A stretch of 64,000 nt of DNA from Micromonospora sp. RP3T (GTDB lineage: Bacteria > Actinomycetota > Actinomycetes > Mycobacteriales > Micromonosporaceae), in NCBI RefSeq assembly GCF_003027925.1, contig NZ_PYPS01000017.1, positions 1 through 64,000 of the forward strand. The letters are read 5' to 3'. Position 1 is the first letter of the stretch. Each line of letters starts with the position of its first letter. The position numbers and the translations under genes are program-made. The notes below the pieces were generated by a model. The model made no database searches. It was not told where the DNA came from and saw nothing but the letters and a program-made list of their open reading frames with translations. This document shows positions 41,723-49,826 of the stretch, piece by piece.

Positions 41723-42822
41723 CGGATCGTCCCGGGCGTCCGGGCGGGCACCGGGGCGCCGGCGCCGACCGGGTCGGGACCACCACCGAGGCTGCGCAGC
41801 AGCGCCCGGAGCGAGCGGTCGAGGCTGAACCGCTCGGCGACCCAGGCCCGGCTGCCCGCCGGCACCTCCGGCGCGTCCAACGCGTCCCGCACCGCCGCGG
41901 TCAGCGCGTCGAGGTCACCCACCGGCACCGCGACGGCCGCCGGCCCGACGGTCTCCGGCAGGCCCGCGTCGGCGTACACGACCGTCCGCGTGCCGCTGGC
42001 CTGCGCCTCGATGGAGACCATGCCGAACGGCTCGCCGACCGACGGCAGGACCACCGCCGAGGCCGCCGCGAACAGGCCGGCCACCTCGGCGGGGGACGAC
42101 GGCGGCGGGACCAGTCGGACCCCGGGCAGCCGGCGCAGCCGGTCCCGGAACCCGGCGGTCTCCGGGTCGAGCACGCCGGGGGTGACGTCGGTGACCCGCA
42201 GCTCCACCCCGAGACGACCGGCGACCGTCGCCGCGTCGGCCAGCCCCTTGTTCGCCACCAGTCGTCCCGCCCACACCACGTGCCGCCCCTTCTCGACGCG
42301 GGGTTGCCCGACGAACTCCGCCGCCACGAACGGGGTGACGACGTCCACCCCGGCGGCGACCTCGGCCTCGATCAGCCCGGCCAGCCACCGCGAGCAGGCC
42401 TGCCGCGACGGCGCGCCGGCGATGGCGGCGCGCAGCGCCCCCGGGTCGGCGGCGGGCGGCCACACCCGGCCGGGCGTGAAGCACGGCGGGTTGTGCATCA
42501 TCAGGCCGGCCTGGGGGAGGTACGGCAGCCAGTGCGCCTCCTGGTGCAGCGAGACGAGATCCATCCCGGCCACCACCTCGGCGGCTTCCGCCGGGCTGCC
42601 CACCGCGTGCCTGCGGACCCCGGCCAACCGGTGCGCGTGCGCGGCGAACGCCTCGTCGAGGTCGTCGGGCACCGTGTCGTAGACGGCGACGACGTGCACG
42701 TCGTAGCGCCCGTTGAGCGCCTGCGCCCAGCCGGCCATGACGTTGGAGATGCCTCCCACCCGGAACCCGGACGGGTAGTGGCCCATGCTGACGAACGCGA
42801 TCGATCCGGTGGAAGCGTGCAC
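41719..42822 (-). CDS. Glycosyltransferase family 4
   Basis: A 367-residue GT-B enzyme from GTG 42822 with GGGAGGGG upstream. The N-terminal glycine loop is H-Y-P-S-G-F-R-V-G-G-I-S-N, the middle sugar-nucleotide motif H-V-V-W-A-G-R-L-V-A-N-K-G-L, and the E-x7-E motif P-S-V-G-E-P-F-G-M-V-S-I-E-A-Q-A-S-G-T. It lies 20 bases after the TrpRS gene and is coupled to the next glycosyltransferase by a four-base overlap. Confidence 0.87.
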   Translation of the reverse strand: MHASTGSIAFVSMGHYPSGFRVGGISNVMAGWAQALNGRYDVHVVAVYDTVPDDLDEAFAAHAHRLAGVRRHAVGSPAEAAEVVAGMDLVSLHQEAHWLPYLPQAGLMMHNPPCFTPGRVWPPAADPGALRAAIAGAPSRQACSRWLAGLIEAEVAAGVDVVTPFVAAEFVGQPRVEKGRHVVWAGRLVANKGLADAATVAGRLGVELRVTDVTPGVLDPETAGFRDRLRRLPGVRLVPPPSSPAEVAGLFAAASAVVLPSVGEPFGMVSIEAQASGTRTVVYADAGLPETVGPAAVAVPVGDLDALTAAVRDALDAPEVPAGSRAWVAERFSLDRSLRALLRSLGGGPDPVGAGAPVPARTPGTIR

Positions 42823-42842
42823 CCGGTCCCCTCCCCGAGGGC

Positions 42843-43985
42843 TCAGTAGACCATCCCCATGGCGTCGCGGACCTCGGCCAGCGTGGCGTCGCCGACCTCG
42901 TTCGCCCGACGGTTGCCTTCGGCCAGGATCGACCGCAGGTACCCCTCGTCGGCGGCCAGCTCCGCGCGCCGGCTGCGGATCGGGGCGAGCCGTTCGTTGA
43001 CCGCCTCGGTGACCACGGCCTTCAGCCCCGCGGCGCCGGCGCCGGCCAGTTCGTCGGCGATGGCCTCCGGCGACCGGCCGCTGCTGAGCGCGGCGAGCAA
43101 CAGCAGGTTGGCCACCTCGGGGCGACGTTGCGGCTCCCAGGTGATGGTGCGCTCACTGTCCGTGACGGCCCGGCGGATCAGCTTGGCCGTGACGTCGGCG
43201 CTCATCGCCAGCTCGATCGCGTTGCCCCGGGACTTGCTCATCTTCTGCCCGTCCACGCCGAGGATGCTCACCGCCTCGGAGAGCAGGGCGTCCGGGCGGG
43301 GGAACACGGCGTGCCGCTCGTCGGCCCGGCCATAGATCTCGTCGAACCGGCGGGCCACCACCCGGGTCTGCTCGACGTGCGGCAACTGGTCCTTGCCCAC
43401 CGGCACCAGGTTGGCCTTGCAGAACAGGATGTCGGCCGCCTGGTGCACCGGGTAGGTCAGCATCAGCCCGGACATGGGCCGGCCGTTCGTCGCCGCGAGC
43501 TCCGCCTTCACCGTGGGGTTGCGGCGCAGCTCGGCGTCGGTGACCAGGGCGAGGAACGGCAGCATCAACTGGTTGAGCGCCGGCACGGCGGAGTGGGTGA
43601 AGATGGTGCAGCGGCGCGGGTCGAGCCCCACCGCCAGGTAGTCGGTGACAAGCGACAGGACCCGCTCCCCCACCGGGCCGACCGCGTCCCGGTCGGTGAT
43701 GACCTGGTAGTCGGCGATGATGACGAACGTCTCCACCCCCGCGTCCTGCAACCGCACCCGGTTCTCGAGCGAGCCGAACAGGTGACCGACGTGCAGCCGG
43801 CCGGTCGGCCGGTCGCCGGTCAGCACCCGGAATCGGGACGGGTCCTCGCGCAACTCCTGCTCGATCGCCAGCGACCGTTTACGGGCGGCCGCGAAGGAGG
43901 CGTTGTCCGGCCCGCCGTCGGCCGGATCGTCCGGACCCGCCGCGGCCGGTGGGTCCATCAGCGAGCTGTCCTGCGCAGCGTGCAT
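42843..43985 (-). CDS. trpS: Tryptophanyl-tRNA synthetase, second (auxiliary) type
   Basis: A 380-residue class Ic synthetase that charges tRNA-Trp. It has a HIGH-like GRLHVGHL at 62-69 and KMSKS at 248-252. Its opening VLTGDRPTGRLHVGH and N-R-V-R-L-Q-D match the TrpRS II group (Deinococcus TrpRS II, the indolmycin-resistant TrpRS of Streptomyces). The usual housekeeping type reads F-S-G-x-Q-P-(S/T)-G-x-L-x-x-G-N. In I-I-A-D-Y-Q-V-I-T, Gln94 stands where sensitive enzymes have His43 (D-Q-H-A-I-T). Changes at that His give indolmycin resistance. The gene lies inside the biosynthetic operon, 20 bases after asnB. The start ATG 43985 is supported by AGAGAGG; ATG 43958 is possible. Confidence 0.9.
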   Translation of the reverse strand: MHAAQDSSLMDPPAAAGPDDPADGGPDNASFAAARKRSLAIEQELREDPSRFRVLTGDRPTGRLHVGHLFGSLENRVRLQDAGVETFVIIADYQVITDRDAVGPVGERVLSLVTDYLAVGLDPRRCTIFTHSAVPALNQLMLPFLALVTDAELRRNPTVKAELAATNGRPMSGLMLTYPVHQAADILFCKANLVPVGKDQLPHVEQTRVVARRFDEIYGRADERHAVFPRPDALLSEAVSILGVDGQKMSKSRGNAIELAMSADVTAKLIRRAVTDSERTITWEPQRRPEVANLLLLAALSSGRSPEAIADELAGAGAAGLKAVVTEAVNERLAPIRSRRAELAADEGYLRSILAEGNRRANEVGDATLAEVRDAMGMVY

Positions 43986-44005
43986 GAAACGGCAAGCCTC
44001 TCTCG

Positions 44006-45628
44006 TCACCGACGGCCGGGTGCGCCGTCCGTCCCTTTCGTACCGGGAATTGTAGGTGTTCGATCGACCGCCGGACCGGACGACCCGAGCGCCGCGAGGA
44101 AGTCCGCCCGGGTGTAGGCACCGTGGCGCAGGGTGCGTCGGAGCAGCCCTCGACGGACCAGACCCCGGTAGTCGGCGCTCAGGTCGGGAAAACGCTCGCT
44201 CCACCGCTGCCACAGGTAGGCGGCGGTGCGCAGGCCGTGCCCCTGCATCTCGGGCGCGGCCTGGAGGAAGGCGGCGGCCTCCGGCTGCTCGAACAGCTCG
44301 GCCAGGTCCGCGCCGGTGATCCGGCCGGCCGCGAAGCGCCCGACGGCGTGCAGGTACCCGGCGCCGTCCGGGAACGGCATCTTGACCCGGTGCGCCAGGT
44401 GGGACGGGAGGAACTCCTCCGCGACCTCCCGGAGCGCGACCTTCTGCCGCACCGGCCGCACCGAACGGTCGATCTTGCGGTCCGGCGGCAGGGCCCGCGC
44501 GTGGGCGATCACCGCCGAGTCGAGGTACGGCACCCGCGCCTCGACGTGGTGCGCCATGGCGCAGCGGTCCAGCCGCAGGCACTCCCGCGCGCCCAGGTCC
44601 TGCTGCTCGAACCGCATCCATGGCTCGACCATGGCCGGTGGCAGGTCGGCGTAGAAGCCGTAGCCGCCGAACAGCTCGTCCGCGCCCTCGCCGGAGAGCA
44701 GCACCTTGACCCCGGCGGTGTGGGCGAGGCGGGCGGTGAGCCAGGTGCCGACGCCGCCGAGCACGGTGAAGACGTCCGGGCTGACCGTGTGCGTGACGAC
44801 GGCGTCGAGCAGGTCGGGGATCTCCGTCTCGTCGAAGATCACCTCATGGTGGTCGGTGCCCAGGTGCTCCGCCACCTCCCGCGCCGCGTCGAGGTCGGGG
44901 CTGCCCTCGATGCCGGCGGTGAAGGTGCTGACCCGGCCGGCCTCCCGGGCGGCGATCGCGGTCAGCAGCGAGCTGTCCAGGCCGCCGCTGAGCATGCAGC
45001 CCCACCGCACCTCGGTCGGGATCTGGTCCCGTACGGCGGTCACCACCAGGTCCCGCAGCGTCCCCTCGCGCGGGCGCGGCTCGATGGCGACGACCTCACC
45101 GCGCGACGACCACACGGTCCCCGGGGCCACCCGGCAGGCGAACGGTCGCAGCTCGGCCGGAATGGTCTCCGGGGTGCTGCTGACGAACGTGGACCCGCCC
45201 GTGCGCGCCACGTACAGCGGCTTGACGCCGATGCCGTCCACCGCCACCACCAGGACGTCCTGCTCCACGTCGTAGAGGCAGACCGCGTACATGCCCTCCA
45301 GGTGGTCGGCGAAGCGCAGCCCGTACTTCTCGTAGAGGACGCCCACGACGTGGCCGTCGTTGCCCGAGGGTGGGCGCACCCCCAGCTCGTCGAGGACCCG
45401 GCGATGGTTGTAGACGGCGCCGTTGAACGCCACCCAGGCGCGCCCGCCGGGCGAGCGCAGCGGCTGGTCCCCGTGCGCGACGTCGGTGATGGCGAGCCGG
45501 ACCACCCCGAGGGTGAACCGGGGGTCGTCGAGCACGGCCGTCGCGTCCGGGCCGCGGTGGCGCATGCCGGCCAGGGCCGCCTCCACGGCGGCCCGGTCGG
45601 CGGGGAAGGCGGCAGCTATCCCGCACAT
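44006..45628 (-). CDS. asnB: Asparagine synthetase B-like amidotransferase
   Basis: A 540-residue protein. Cys2 (MCGIAAAF) is the glutaminase nucleophile, followed by RHRGPDA, VAFNGAVYNH and a variant S-G-N-D-G-H in place of the usual S-D-T-E. The synthetase domain has the PP-loop SGGLDSS at 214-220, F-T-A-G-I-E-G, L-L-S-G-E-G-A-D-E-L-F-G-G-Y and EARVPYLD. In biosynthetic clusters such proteins amidate carboxylates or close rings as well as making Asn. It overlaps the CTP-synthase-like gene by 13 bases, and an AsnB glutaminase could in principle feed ammonia to that neighbour. Confidence 0.9.
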   Translation of the reverse strand: MCGIAAAFPADRAAVEAALAGMRHRGPDATAVLDDPRFTLGVVRLAITDVAHGDQPLRSPGGRAWVAFNGAVYNHRRVLDELGVRPPSGNDGHVVGVLYEKYGLRFADHLEGMYAVCLYDVEQDVLVVAVDGIGVKPLYVARTGGSTFVSSTPETIPAELRPFACRVAPGTVWSSRGEVVAIEPRPREGTLRDLVVTAVRDQIPTEVRWGCMLSGGLDSSLLTAIAAREAGRVSTFTAGIEGSPDLDAAREVAEHLGTDHHEVIFDETEIPDLLDAVVTHTVSPDVFTVLGGVGTWLTARLAHTAGVKVLLSGEGADELFGGYGFYADLPPAMVEPWMRFEQQDLGARECLRLDRCAMAHHVEARVPYLDSAVIAHARALPPDRKIDRSVRPVRQKVALREVAEEFLPSHLAHRVKMPFPDGAGYLHAVGRFAAGRITGADLAELFEQPEAAAFLQAAPEMQGHGLRTAAYLWQRWSERFPDLSADYRGLVRRGLLRRTLRHGAYTRADFLAALGSSGPAVDRTPTIPGTKGTDGAPGRR

Positions 45629-46557
45629 GGGACCGTTCCCTCTCTCGTCTCCTCCGACCGGCGCCCCGACGCGCCGGTGCTGGTCACGCCGGCCGTCGGC
45701 CGGCCGAGGTCGGCGACGAGGTGTCGCCGGCGGTGCAGGTAGTCGAGGTACCCGTCCAGGGCCGGCCCCTCGAACGTCGGGACGACCACCAGCCGGGGCG
45801 GCATGGGCCGGTGGACCAGGTGCCGCCGCAGCTTCGCCGAGACGGCCGCCTCCAGGGCGGCCAACTCGTCGTCCCCCGGATCCCGCTCCGGCACGCGCAG
45901 GAAGAGCACGTCGTAGACGAGGCCGAAGCGGAGGCTTCCGGTCAGGCAGTCCTGCAGCGACCGTGTCTTCGGCTCCACGAACCCGCCCGGCAGCTCGGAG
46001 AGGAGCGCGGTGGTCACCCGGGCGTTGACCGGCGTGCCCAGCATGGCCAGCGCCGGCAGCACGTACGTGGTCAGCTCCTGGTCGAAGACCGTGCCCCCGA
46101 GCTCCACGAACAGGTGGTCGGGACGACCCGCGTCGACCCAGGCCCGGTGCAGGGTGAGCAGGAAGAACCGGCTCAGGTGCGGCACGAAGCTGAGATGTTC
46201 CCAGTCGGTGCCGCCGAACTCGCGCAGGAACGAGAGCAGGACGTCGCCGCCGAGAATCTGGTTCGGCCAGCCCATCACGATGTCCGGCAGGAACCGCCGG
46301 TAGGTGGCCAGGTCGTCGTTCGGCGAGGGATGGTTGCCGCGCTCGTTGGTGTTGAGGATGCCGTCGAACTTGACCACCGTCGCCGGGCCGGGGGCGATCG
46401 CGGCCAGCCGCGCCACCAGTTGACCCTTGCCGATGTCCGAGCGTGGGTGCCCCAGCAGGACGAACACCTGGCAGCCGGCGAAGTCGACGTGCCGGAACGC
46501 CTCGTCCAGGCGGTCGGTGACCGGGGTCGGTTCGCTCAACGGCCAGGTGCCGGTCAT
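45616..46557 (-). CDS. CTP-synthase-like amidoligase lacking the glutaminase domain
   Basis: A 313-residue protein resembling only the N-terminal synthetase half of PyrG. The P-loop-like G-H-P-R-S-D-I-G-K-G-Q-L-V-A (36-49) parallels S-S-L-G-K-G. VKFDGILN with D-D-L-A-T-Y-R-R-F (63-90) parallels K-L-D-P-Y-x-N and the D-L-x-x-Y-E-R-F motif. E-L-G-G-T-V-F-D (152-159) parallels E-x-G-G-T-V-G-D. P-K-T-R-S-L-Q-D follows at about 196. The UTP-specific and glutaminase parts are absent; real CTP synthases have about 550 residues. It probably activates a carbonyl or carboxyl with ATP for amination, using free or AsnB-derived ammonia. The assignment rests on motif comparison by eye. Confidence 0.7.
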   Translation of the reverse strand: MTGTWPLSEPTPVTDRLDEAFRHVDFAGCQVFVLLGHPRSDIGKGQLVARLAAIAPGPATVVKFDGILNTNERGNHPSPNDDLATYRRFLPDIVMGWPNQILGGDVLLSFLREFGGTDWEHLSFVPHLSRFFLLTLHRAWVDAGRPDHLFVELGGTVFDQELTTYVLPALAMLGTPVNARVTTALLSELPGGFVEPKTRSLQDCLTGSLRFGLVYDVLFLRVPERDPGDDELAALEAAVSAKLRRHLVHRPMPPRLVVVPTFEGPALDGYLDYLHRRRHLVADLGRPTAGVTSTGASGRRSEETREGTVPCAG

Positions 46558-47504
46558 CGATTGGTTCCTTCCTGGACGGTCCGGGTGTGCGTGTCGACCC
46601 AGCCGAGCGCGCGGGCCCCTGTCACGTCGTACCGCAGGTCACGGGTGGCGCGGCGGATCCCGTAGCGGAGGTTGGGCCACCGGGCGGGCCGGCCCCGGGC
46701 CCGGGCGGCGGACCAGGTCAGCAGGCCCAGCGCCGCGTAGGCCGACCGTGGCACGGGCAGCACCCGCAGGCCGGGCGCGTGCCGGCGGCACCAGGCGCGG
46801 GCGAACGGCAGCGCCGCCGCCGGTCGGACCGGCGCGGCGTGGTACACCGCCGGGCGACCGTCCTCCACCGCCCGCCGGACCAGGTCGGCGACGTCCGCCG
46901 TGTGGACGAACGGCAGGTGGTTGCGGCCGGCGCCGACCAGCAGGCCGACCCGACCGACGGTACGGACGACCGGCGGGGTGCGCTCGTCGAAGAGGATCCC
47001 CGGGCGCACCACCACCAGGTTCACGCCGAGCCGCTCCGCCGACCCGCGCAGCCGGCGCTCCAGCTCGATCTTCATCGCCGGGTACGGGTCCAGCACCTCG
47101 GCGACGTCGGCCGGTGACCGCGTCTCGGGCACCGGATCCGTGCCGGCGCCCGGGTCCAGCCCGTACACCATCACGCTGGACACCTGCACGAAGGTCCGGA
47201 CCCCGTTCGCGTGTCCGTGTTCCATCAGCCGCAGCGCGGCGTCCAGGTTGTCCCGCCGGTAGTCGGCCGGCGGGTGTGGGGCGAACCGGAAGGCGCAGTG
47301 CACCACCGCGTCGACGTCCCGGGTGAGGTCCGCCGCCGTCGCCGGGTCCGCCGGCGTGCCCTGCCGCACCTCGACCCGCCGGCCCGGGACCGGCGTCACC
47401 GGACGCCGGTGCTCCAGGGCGCGGACGTCGTGCCCGGCGTCGGCCAGGGCCGCGACGCAGGCCGCACCCAGCCGGCCCGCGGCGCCGGTCACCAGGACGC
47501 GCAT
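46554..47504 (-). CDS. NAD-dependent epimerase/dehydratase
   Basis: A 316-residue extended SDR from ATG 47504. The Rossmann motif is VLVTGAAGRLGAACVAAL. VVHCAFRFAP follows, then Ser in V-S-S-V-M-V-Y-G and the Tyr-Lys pair in DPYPAMKIELE. The C-terminal half is less like sugar epimerases and has a Pro/Arg-rich end. It could modify a nucleotide sugar for the cluster's glycosyltransferases or reduce a small-molecule ketone. It overlaps its upstream neighbour by one base and the downstream gene by four. Confidence 0.85.
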   Translation of the reverse strand: MRVLVTGAAGRLGAACVAALADAGHDVRALEHRRPVTPVPGRRVEVRQGTPADPATAADLTRDVDAVVHCAFRFAPHPPADYRRDNLDAALRLMEHGHANGVRTFVQVSSVMVYGLDPGAGTDPVPETRSPADVAEVLDPYPAMKIELERRLRGSAERLGVNLVVVRPGILFDERTPPVVRTVGRVGLLVGAGRNHLPFVHTADVADLVRRAVEDGRPAVYHAAPVRPAAALPFARAWCRRHAPGLRVLPVPRSAYAALGLLTWSAARARGRPARWPNLRYGIRRATRDLRYDVTGARALGWVDTHTRTVQEGTNR

Positions 47505-48454
47505 CAGCCGACCGCCACGCGGTCGCGGGCGAGGCGCAGCACGTGCCCGGCGGTCACCAGGTCGGCCCACGGGTCGCCGGTCGAGCTGAAGACGGTGGTG
47601 CGGGCCGCCAGGTCGGCCGGGACGTCGGCGAGCAGCGTGCCGAGATCCGTCGCGTCCCGATGCGCCGGGCCCGCCTCGGCCAGGGCCAGGTCGAGATCCT
47701 CCACCAGGACCAGGTGCTCCCGCAGCAGGTCGGCGGCGACCTCCCGGCGGTCCGCCGCGTGCGCGCCCATGCAGTTGACGTGCACCGGCCCGGCCGGCAG
47801 CCGGGTGACCAGCGGTTCGGCCGAGCCGGTCGCGGTGCAGATCACGTCGCGCCCGACGAGCACGTCGTCCGGTCCCTCGGCGACCTCGACCGGGCACTCC
47901 GGGCCGACCAGGTCGACCGCCCACCTGGCGAACGCCTCGGCGTTTCCCACGCGGCGGCTGGCGACCCGGACCGACGCGATCGGCCGTACCGCGCGCATCC
48001 CCCGCAGTTGCTGCCGGGCCAGCACCCCGCTGCCGATCAGGCCGACGTGCAGCGGCCGGGAGGGGGTGCAGAGGTCGGTCACCAGCGCGGTGACCGCGGC
48101 GCACCGCAGGTCGGTCACGGCCGCACCGTCCAGCACCGCCAGCGGTCGCCCGGTCCGGGTCGACATCACCACCGAGAGCGCGTGGATCGCGGGCTCCCCC
48201 GCTGGCCGGTCCGGCACCAGCGCGGCCAGCTTCGTGACGAAGAGACCGTCCCGGGCACTGACCGAGGGCATGACGCCGAACATCGCCGGCGGGTCCGCGG
48301 CGGTCACCGTGGTCCGCAGCGGCGTACGCGCGGCGGCGCGCCGGCCCTCGGCGTACCCCTGGCGCAGTTCCTCGACCAGCGCGGGCAGGTCGGCCGCGTC
48401 GGTGACCGCGCGATGGTCGAGCACCAGCGGGACGAGACCGGTCTCGCCGCTCAC
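47504..48454 (-). CDS. Ornithine cyclodeaminase / mu-crystallin family protein
   Basis: A 316-residue NAD(P)-binding enzyme from GTG 48454, coupled to the MaoC gene by a GTGA overlap. The Rossmann motif is HVGLIGSGVLARQQLRGM. The substrate side has LFVTKLAALVP and the C-terminal S-S-T-G-D-P-W-A-D-L. The family includes ornithine cyclodeaminase, imine and ketimine reductases, alanine dehydrogenase and SbnB of staphyloferrin synthesis, so an amino- or imino-acid step is likely. The exact reaction is unknown. Confidence 0.85.
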   Translation of the reverse strand: MSGETGLVPLVLDHRAVTDAADLPALVEELRQGYAEGRRAAARTPLRTTVTAADPPAMFGVMPSVSARDGLFVTKLAALVPDRPAGEPAIHALSVVMSTRTGRPLAVLDGAAVTDLRCAAVTALVTDLCTPSRPLHVGLIGSGVLARQQLRGMRAVRPIASVRVASRRVGNAEAFARWAVDLVGPECPVEVAEGPDDVLVGRDVICTATGSAEPLVTRLPAGPVHVNCMGAHAADRREVAADLLREHLVLVEDLDLALAEAGPAHRDATDLGTLLADVPADLAARTTVFSSTGDPWADLVTAGHVLRLARDRVAVG

Positions 48455-48963
48455 GCCGCGCCGCTCCCGTCGGCGCACGGGATCAGCGCGCTGCGGGTGA
48501 AGGTCATGACCGGGGTGCCGTCGGACTTGAGCCCGCGGGTCCGGAACGTCACCACTCCGGTGCCGGGACGGGACCGGGAGAGGCGCTTGGCCACCACCTC
48601 GGACTCGGCGGTGAGGGTGTCGCCGACGAAGACCGGCGTGGTCAGGCGGATCTCCTCCCAGCCGAGGTTGGCCACCGCCCGCGCGCTGGTGCCGTTGGTG
48701 CTCATCCCACCGACGATGGCGAGTGTCACCAGACTCGACACCACGGGACGGCCGAACTCGGTCTGCTCGGCGTAGGCGGCGTCGATGTGCAGGGGGTGGG
48801 CGTTGAGGCTGAGCAGCGACATCCAGATGTTGTCGGCGTCGGTGACGGTCCGGCCGGGCCGGTGCTCGATGACGTCACCGACGTCGAACTCGTCGTAGTA
48901 GAGGCCCCGGGACTCGCGGTACCGCCCCGGCGAGACCTCGGTGAAGGCGCGCGGCGGCTTCAC
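48451..48963 (-). CDS. MaoC-like dehydratase/hydratase
   Basis: A 170-residue hotdog-fold protein from GTG 48963. The hydratase signature is N-A-H-P-L-H-I-D-A-A-Y-A with F-G-R-P-V-V-S-S. W-E-E-I-R-L-T-T-P-V-F-V-G-D-T-L-T-A-E-S-E-V is the typical later strand pair. It probably dehydrates or hydrates a CoA thioester. It sits between a CitE-like lyase (four-base overlap) and an OCD-like enzyme (four-base overlap), so it likely works on the same acyl intermediate. Confidence 0.87.
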   Translation of the reverse strand: MKPPRAFTEVSPGRYRESRGLYYDEFDVGDVIEHRPGRTVTDADNIWMSLLSLNAHPLHIDAAYAEQTEFGRPVVSSLVTLAIVGGMSTNGTSARAVANLGWEEIRLTTPVFVGDTLTAESEVVAKRLSRSRPGTGVVTFRTRGLKSDGTPVMTFTRSALIPCADGSGAA

Positions 48964-49826
48964 CGCGACCGCCCCGCCCGCGCGAGCGTGCTCTCGGCCT
49001 GCCGCAGGAAGGGTGGCCCGAGCATCCGGCCGTCCATGGTGATGATGCTCGCGCCGGTGCGGCGGAACTCCCCCACGATCCGGTCGGCCCGGTGGACGTC
49101 GGCCGCGCTGGGCGTGAACACCTCGTTGATGGCGTCGACCTGGCCGGGGTGCACGGCCACCTTGCCGGTGTAGCCGAGGCCGGCGGCGCGACGGGCGTCG
49201 GACTCGAGCGCGGCGGCGTCGTCGAGGTCGAAGGTCGGCCCGTCCACCGCCTCGATCCCGGCCGAGCGCGCGGCCAGCGCGACGCGGGACCGGGCCATCA
49301 ACAAGGGCTCCCACTCCATGGCGGTGCCGGTGTCGGCGCAGAAGTCGGCCGCGCCGAAGGTCAACGCCACGAGGCGGGGACGGGACCGGGCGACGGCCAT
49401 CGCGTTCTCCAGCCCGGCCGCGGTCTCCAGGATCGCCCACAGCACGGTGTCGATCCCCGCGCCGGCCAGGACCTCGTCGACGAGTTCGACGTCGTGCGGC
49501 GACTCCACCTTGGGCAGCACGATCATGTCCGGGGCGGTCCGGGCGTCGAGCACCATGTGCAGGTCGCGCACGCCCTCCGGGGATCGGACCGGGTTGACCC
49601 GCAGGCTGTAGCCGTCCGGCACCTCGGCCGGGTCGAGCAGGGCCACCGCCTGGCGCGCGCCGTGCTTGGCCTCCGCCGGCACGGAGTCCTCCAGGTCGAG
49701 CAGGTTGATGTCGGCGGGTCCCGCGGCGCTGCCGAGGAACCGTTCCATCCGGGTGGCCGGCGTGACGAGCAGGCAGCGACAGATCCCACGGGACCGGCTG
49801 CGGGGCACGCCCTCGACGAGGGTCAT
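48960..49826 (-). CDS. CitE-like (HpcH/HpaI aldolase, citrate lyase beta) protein
   Basis: A 288-residue TIM-barrel lyase from ATG 49826. It has LLVTPATRMERFL, D-I-N-L-L-D-L-E-D-S-V, S-L-R-V-N-P-V-R-S, I-V-L-P-K-V-E-S, L-W-A-I-L-E-T-A-A-G-L-E-N, F-G-A-A-D-F-C-A-D-T-G-T and K-V-A-V-H-P-G-Q-V-D-A-I-N. The metal-binding Glu and Asp are present. Stand-alone members cleave or form malyl-, methylmalyl- or citramalyl-CoA. It overlaps the AONS-like gene and the MaoC gene by four bases each, suggesting one acyl-CoA pathway. Confidence 0.88.
   Translation of the reverse strand: MTLVEGVPRSRSRGICRCLLVTPATRMERFLGSAAGPADINLLDLEDSVPAEAKHGARQAVALLDPAEVPDGYSLRVNPVRSPEGVRDLHMVLDARTAPDMIVLPKVESPHDVELVDEVLAGAGIDTVLWAILETAAGLENAMAVARSRPRLVALTFGAADFCADTGTAMEWEPLLMARSRVALAARSAGIEAVDGPTFDLDDAAALESDARRAAGLGYTGKVAVHPGQVDAINEVFTPSAADVHRADRIVGEFRRTGASIITMDGRMLGPPFLRQAESTLARAGRSR

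Noticed and set aside
45616..46557. Could be a true CTP synthase (pyrG)
   Set aside because: It has only about 313 residues, lacks the glutaminase triad region, and is embedded in a biosynthetic operon.
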